From assembly GCA_946487985.1 (NCBI GenBank), contig CAMLUY010000043.1:1-7859 (forward strand): a stretch of DNA of 7,859 nucleotides. Reading direction: 5' to 3'. Below are positions 5,465 through 7,859 of the stretch, in pieces. Positions within the stretch are counted from its first letter, which is position 1; each line of letters starts with the position of its first letter. Below the pieces are notes generated by a model. The model ran no database searches. It was not told the origin of the DNA and was given only the letters and a program-made list of their open reading frames with translations. The position numbers and the translations under genes were made by a program. The DNA is from an uncultured Clostridia bacterium (GTDB lineage: Bacteria; Bacillota; Clostridia; Christensenellales; UBA1242).

Positions 5465-6645
5465 TTTATCTTCTCCTGAATTACCTCAACTGCTGGCAGG
5501 CTGCCACCTTCAAGATATTGCAGTGCCGCACCGCCGCCAGTTGAAATATAGTTGATTTTATTTCCCAATCTGTAAAGATTGATCATTGCCACGGTATCAC
5601 CACCGCCCACACTGGTATGAGCCTTTGTGCTTGCCATTGCCAGTGCAATTTCATGTGTACCCTGCCTGTATGCGTCAAGCTCATACAGCCCCATTGTGCC
5701 ATTCCAGAACACCTCGCCTGCCGACTTGATTTCATCGGTAAACATCTTAATGGTCTTCGGTCCAATATCATATCCAACCATATCGCCGGTCAAGTTGCTT
5801 GTTACAAACACCCGTGACGGCGCTGACTTGCGTATGCAGACATGGTCGACAGGCAGCAGCACTCGCTTGCCTGCGGCGTGCGCCCGAAGAAGTATGTCTT
5901 TCGCTTCGTCAAGGTTGTCATCAAACACAAGCGACATTCCTACCGGTTTGCCCAGCGCCTTCATAAAGGTGTACGCCATCGCGCCACCAATGCAAATTAC
6001 ATCAGCTTTGTCGACAAACTTATCAAGAATTTTAACCTTTGACTCGACTTTTGCTCCGCCAACTATCGCAACCAGCGGCCTTTTTGGCGCTTCAAAAATT
6101 TGAGCAAGCGATGTCAGCTCTTTTTCCATCAAAAATCCAATGGCGTTTGGCAGAATGCGAGCCACACCAAAATTGCTTGCATGCTGCCTGTGTGCAACAG
6201 CAAAAGCGTCGTCCACAAAAATGTCACCCATTCTGGCAAGCTTGCGTGCGAATTTCATGTCGCACTCCTCTTCCTCTTTGTGAAAACGTACGTTTTCAAG
6301 CAAAAGAATATCGCCATCTTTCATGGCAGCAATTCTGTCGTCAACCTCTTTACCAATCACCTTGTTGCAAAATGACACATTGCACTTTGGCAGATTTTTC
6401 GCAAGTTCAAGTGCCGCCGGCCAAAGCGATTTGCGGACGTCATATTCGCCGTTCGGTCTGCCAAGGTGTGACAATATGATCACCTTTGCGCCCTTGTCCG
6501 ACAAATATTTGATTGTAGGCACTTCTTTGACAATTCGAGTGTCGTCCATGACTTTTCCTGCATCGTCAAGCGGAACATTGAAGTCCACACGCAAAAGCAC
6601 TCTTTTGCCTTTCAGCTTTACAAGGTCAGTTATTGTACGTTTCAT
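5461..6645 (-). CDS. pgk: Phosphoglycerate kinase
   Basis: Transfers phosphate from 1,3-bisphosphoglycerate to ADP, an ATP-yielding glycolytic step in the cytoplasm. The protein is 394 residues, the usual bacterial length. Substrate-site residues are D21 and N23 in RVLLRVDFNVPL (15-26), R37, H60 in SHLGRP, R120 in ENVRF, and R153 in AHRQHAS. Nucleotide-site motifs are GGAKV (196-200), WNGTMG (314-319), SVGGGDT (345-351) and STGGGA (368-373). A longer frame opens at a TTG at 6657, but that codon lies inside the ribosome-binding site. The ATG at 6645 has GGAGG 5 nt upstream and gives the standard N-terminus MKRTITDL. Followed directly by tpiA with a 4-nt overlap. Confidence 0.97.
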   Translation of the reverse strand: MKRTITDLVKLKGKRVLLRVDFNVPLDDAGKVMDDTRIVKEVPTIKYLSDKGAKVIILSHLGRPNGEYDVRKSLWPAALELAKNLPKCNVSFCNKVIGKEVDDRIAAMKDGDILLLENVRFHKEEEECDMKFARKLARMGDIFVDDAFAVAHRQHASNFGVARILPNAIGFLMEKELTSLAQIFEAPKRPLVAIVGGAKVESKVKILDKFVDKADVICIGGAMAYTFMKALGKPVGMSLVFDDNLDEAKDILLRAHAAGKRVLLPVDHVCIRKSAPSRVFVTSNLTGDMVGYDIGPKTIKMFTDEIKSAGEVFWNGTMGLYELDAYRQGTHEIALAMASTKAHTSVGGGDTVAMINLYRLGNKINYISTGGGAALQYLEGGSLPAVEVIQEKIK

Positions 6646-6650
6646 TTTTA

Positions 6651-6655
6651 CCTCC
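6651..6655 (-). promoter_or_regulatory. Ribosome-binding site that fixes the pgk start
   Basis: GGAGG on the minus strand ends 5 nt before the ATG at 6643-6645. The in-frame TTG at 6655-6657 overlaps this motif, so translation from TTG would add only four residues (M-E-V-K) and lack its own site. The ATG is therefore the start. Confidence 0.88.
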
Positions 6656-6684
6656 AAAGTGTCAAAGACGATTTTTACATTTAA

Positions 6685-6712
6685 ATTTTACAACAATATT
6701 AAAAAAAATCAA
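6685..6712 (-). promoter_or_regulatory. Possible weak promoter upstream of pgk
   Basis: In the 69-nt gap between dus and pgk, TTGATT (6707-6712) and TAAAAT (6685-6690) are separated by 16 bp on the minus strand. The gap is very AT-rich and the -35 matches only 4 of 6 positions, so this could be chance. No terminator stem is seen between dus and pgk, so read-through from the dus promoter is also likely. Confidence 0.35.
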
Positions 6713-6714
6713 AA

Positions 6715-7632
6715 TCATTTGCAAAACAATTCTTGCAAAAGGTTCAAACTTTGGTCAATAGACGGGCTTGTCGCCAGTTTTTGCCGTATTTCGCTCGCGC
6801 CTTCAACGCCAGCGCAATACCACAGAAAGTGTTTGCGCAGATAAAGGGTCAGATATCTTTCGTCATATCGCTTGCGCAGCACCTCTACATGATGCACTAT
6901 TACATCAAAAACGTTACCTGTAAATGCCTTGCCTTTCAGCTCGTCAAAAATCCACGGCCGCCCCTGCGCGCCACGACCAATCATCACTCCGTCAACCCCT
7001 GTTTGCAGCATGCGCTGATAGCTTTCCTTGTCGACCACATCACCATTGCCAATAACTGGTATTTTGAGGGCAGATTTCAGCCTGGCGATGGCTTCAAGGT
7101 CAGCGCGGCCGCTGTAACCCTGTACTGTCGTGCGTGCATGAAGGGTGACAAAAGCCGCCCCTGCATCTTCGCACATTCGCCCAAACTCGCGGCTGATATC
7201 GCTGTCGAAGCCCAGCCTGAACTTTACAGATATCGGTCTGTCAGACGCCTTCACGCACTCTGAAATAATCTTGTATGCCATCGGTAGGTTTTTCATCAGC
7301 GCGCTTCCCTCGCCATTTTTCACTATTTTAGGCGCTGGGCAGCCCATATTGATGTCAAGCATGTCAAACTTTGCCAGCAGCTGGTTTGTCACAGCCTGCG
7401 CCATAACATCGCTCTCGTGGCCAAAAATTTGACCTATCACAAACTTTTCATGGGCAGAAATCTCTGTCATATATTCGGTCTTCTTGGGATTGTGCAGCAT
7501 TGCCCTGCATGAAAGCATCTCGCTATAAGTCACATCAGCACCGTGCTGCACACAAACCTCTCGAAATCCCACATCACAAACGCCAGCCATTGGCGCAAGT
7601 GAAAGTTCATAGTTTTTTCCACAAATTACCAT
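6715..7632 (-). CDS. dusB: tRNA-dihydrouridine synthase, DusB/NifR3 type
   Basis: A flavin (FMN) enzyme that reduces specific uridines of tRNA to dihydrouridine using NADPH. The 305 residues form a TIM-barrel N-terminal domain plus a helical C-terminal tRNA-binding domain. Motifs in order: LAPMAGVCDVGFR (12-24), the FMN-site start; the catalytic cysteine C98 in DINMGCPAPK (93-102); KNGEGSALM; K137 and R139 in VKFRLGF; H165 and R167 in LHART followed by QGYSGRAD; IGNGDV (194-199); and IGRGAQGRPWIF (218-229). The C-terminal LRKHFLWYCAG is typical of the DusB branch. The ATG has GAGG (7638-7641) 5 nt upstream. Its own promoter lies just upstream and pgk follows after 69 nt, so co-transcription with pgk-tpiA is possible. 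The subfamily is less certain than the family. Confidence 0.93.
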   Translation of the reverse strand: MVICGKNYELSLAPMAGVCDVGFREVCVQHGADVTYSEMLSCRAMLHNPKKTEYMTEISAHEKFVIGQIFGHESDVMAQAVTNQLLAKFDMLDINMGCPAPKIVKNGEGSALMKNLPMAYKIISECVKASDRPISVKFRLGFDSDISREFGRMCEDAGAAFVTLHARTTVQGYSGRADLEAIARLKSALKIPVIGNGDVVDKESYQRMLQTGVDGVMIGRGAQGRPWIFDELKGKAFTGNVFDVIVHHVEVLRKRYDERYLTLYLRKHFLWYCAGVEGASEIRQKLATSPSIDQSLNLLQELFCK

Positions 7633-7656
7633 ACAGTCCTCGCAAATCTTGCAAAC

Positions 7657-7685
7657 ATTCTATCAAAAAAGCATTCCAAAAGCAA
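7657..7685 (-). promoter_or_regulatory. Promoter for dus (extended -10)
   Basis: On the minus strand the -10 is TAGAAT (7657-7662, 5 of 6), preceded by TGA (7663-7665) as an extended -10. A 17-bp spacer separates it from TTGCTT (7680-7685), a poor -35 matching 3 of 6. The predicted start is near 7650, giving a leader of about 18 nt. It sits between the upstream terminator and the dus start, as expected for a new transcription unit. Confidence 0.62.
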
Positions 7686-7740
7686 ACAAAATACAACGCA
7701 GCTGCCAAAAACAACAACGCCTCGCCAAGTTTGAAATAAT

Positions 7741-7770
7741 AAAAAATAAAAAAACAGCAGATTTGCTGTT
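7741..7770 (-). terminator. Intrinsic terminator of an upstream gene outside the window
   Basis: On the minus strand AACAGCA (7764-7770) pairs perfectly with TGCTGTT (7753-7759) around the 4-nt loop AATC. A T-rich tail of five T, A, then six T follows (7741-7752). It points the same way as all the genes here, so it should end a minus-strand transcript that enters from beyond 7859. Confidence 0.85.
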
Positions 7771-7859
7771 CAGATTGTAGACAAATTAAGCAGGCTGCCG
7801 AAAATCAAGTGAGGGGATGCTCGCAAAATGCACAAAAGCAGGAGTTTAGTTGCCTAAAT
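7771..7859. other. Unassigned stretch at the right edge
   Basis: No gene can be assigned. On the minus strand only one frame is open to the window edge (17 codons ending in TGA at 7805-7807). It could be the end of an upstream gene, with the terminator 35 nt further on, but this is too short to judge. On the plus strand one frame is open without an ATG from 7743 to the edge. The segment is more GC-rich than the adjacent leader region. Confidence 0.4.

Noticed and set aside
6646..6657. A four-residue longer pgk start at the TTG at 6657.
   Set aside because: The TTG overlaps the GGAGG ribosome-binding site of the ATG at 6645, which gives the family-standard N-terminus.
7607..7714. A 35-codon minus-strand frame from TTG with GAGG 5 nt upstream, encoding a hydrophobic peptide (MFLAAALYFVCFW...) and overlapping the dus start by 26 nt.
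   Set aside because: The start is TTG, the frame contains the dus promoter, and a strong terminator lies just upstream with no promoter in between. T/G-rich sequence yields leucine and phenylalanine codons by chance. It would need ribosome profiling to revive.
1..7859. CRISPR array, tRNA or rRNA gene, insertion sequence or phage module.
   Set aside because: No spaced direct repeats, cloverleaf sequences, rRNA-like segments, transposase motifs or phage proteins were seen by eye on either strand.

Overview
This 7.9-kb stretch carries chromosomal housekeeping genes from a bacterium, most likely a member of the Bacillota (Clostridia-like, possibly an uncultivated gut lineage). The evidence is the tight dnaX-ybaB-recR cluster, the pgk-tpiA pair, strong AGGAG/GGAGG ribosome-binding sites close to almost every start, and sigma-A-type promoters with 16-17 bp spacers. 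The lineage is inferred from protein style and gene order only. No rRNA, tRNA, transposase, phage gene or CRISPR array was seen. All convincing genes lie on the minus strand, so the text follows transcription from high to low coordinates.

At the right edge (7633-7859) is a gene-free stretch. It holds a strong intrinsic terminator, which ends a minus-strand transcript entering from outside the window, and then a promoter for dus. Next come dus (a DusB-type tRNA-dihydrouridine synthase), pgk (phosphoglycerate kinase) and tpiA (triosephosphate isomerase). pgk and tpiA overlap by ATGA and are translationally linked steps of lower glycolysis. The usual partner gap (GAPDH) is not directly adjacent. 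A 95-nt gap then carries a near-consensus promoter (TTGACA-17-TATCAT) whose -35 is embedded in an inverted repeat.

This promoter appears to drive dnaX-ybaB-recR-argS: the clamp-loader subunit, the nucleoid-associated YbaB/EbfC protein, the RecFOR-pathway recombination mediator, and arginyl-tRNA synthetase. dnaX contains a run of ten A residues exactly where the gamma-like part of the protein would end, and both alternative frames stop soon afterwards. This is a strong candidate for programmed slippage giving a short form of DnaX.

At the left end, beyond argS, sits a compact unit that is not in any obvious family: a near-consensus extended -10 promoter, a dyad with the ribosome-binding site in its loop, a 43-codon AT-rich reading frame, and an intrinsic terminator. 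It is followed by about 138 bp that is almost pure A/T (6 G/C bases). This tiny unit and the dnaX slippage site are the two most interesting items. The rest is ordinary core genome.
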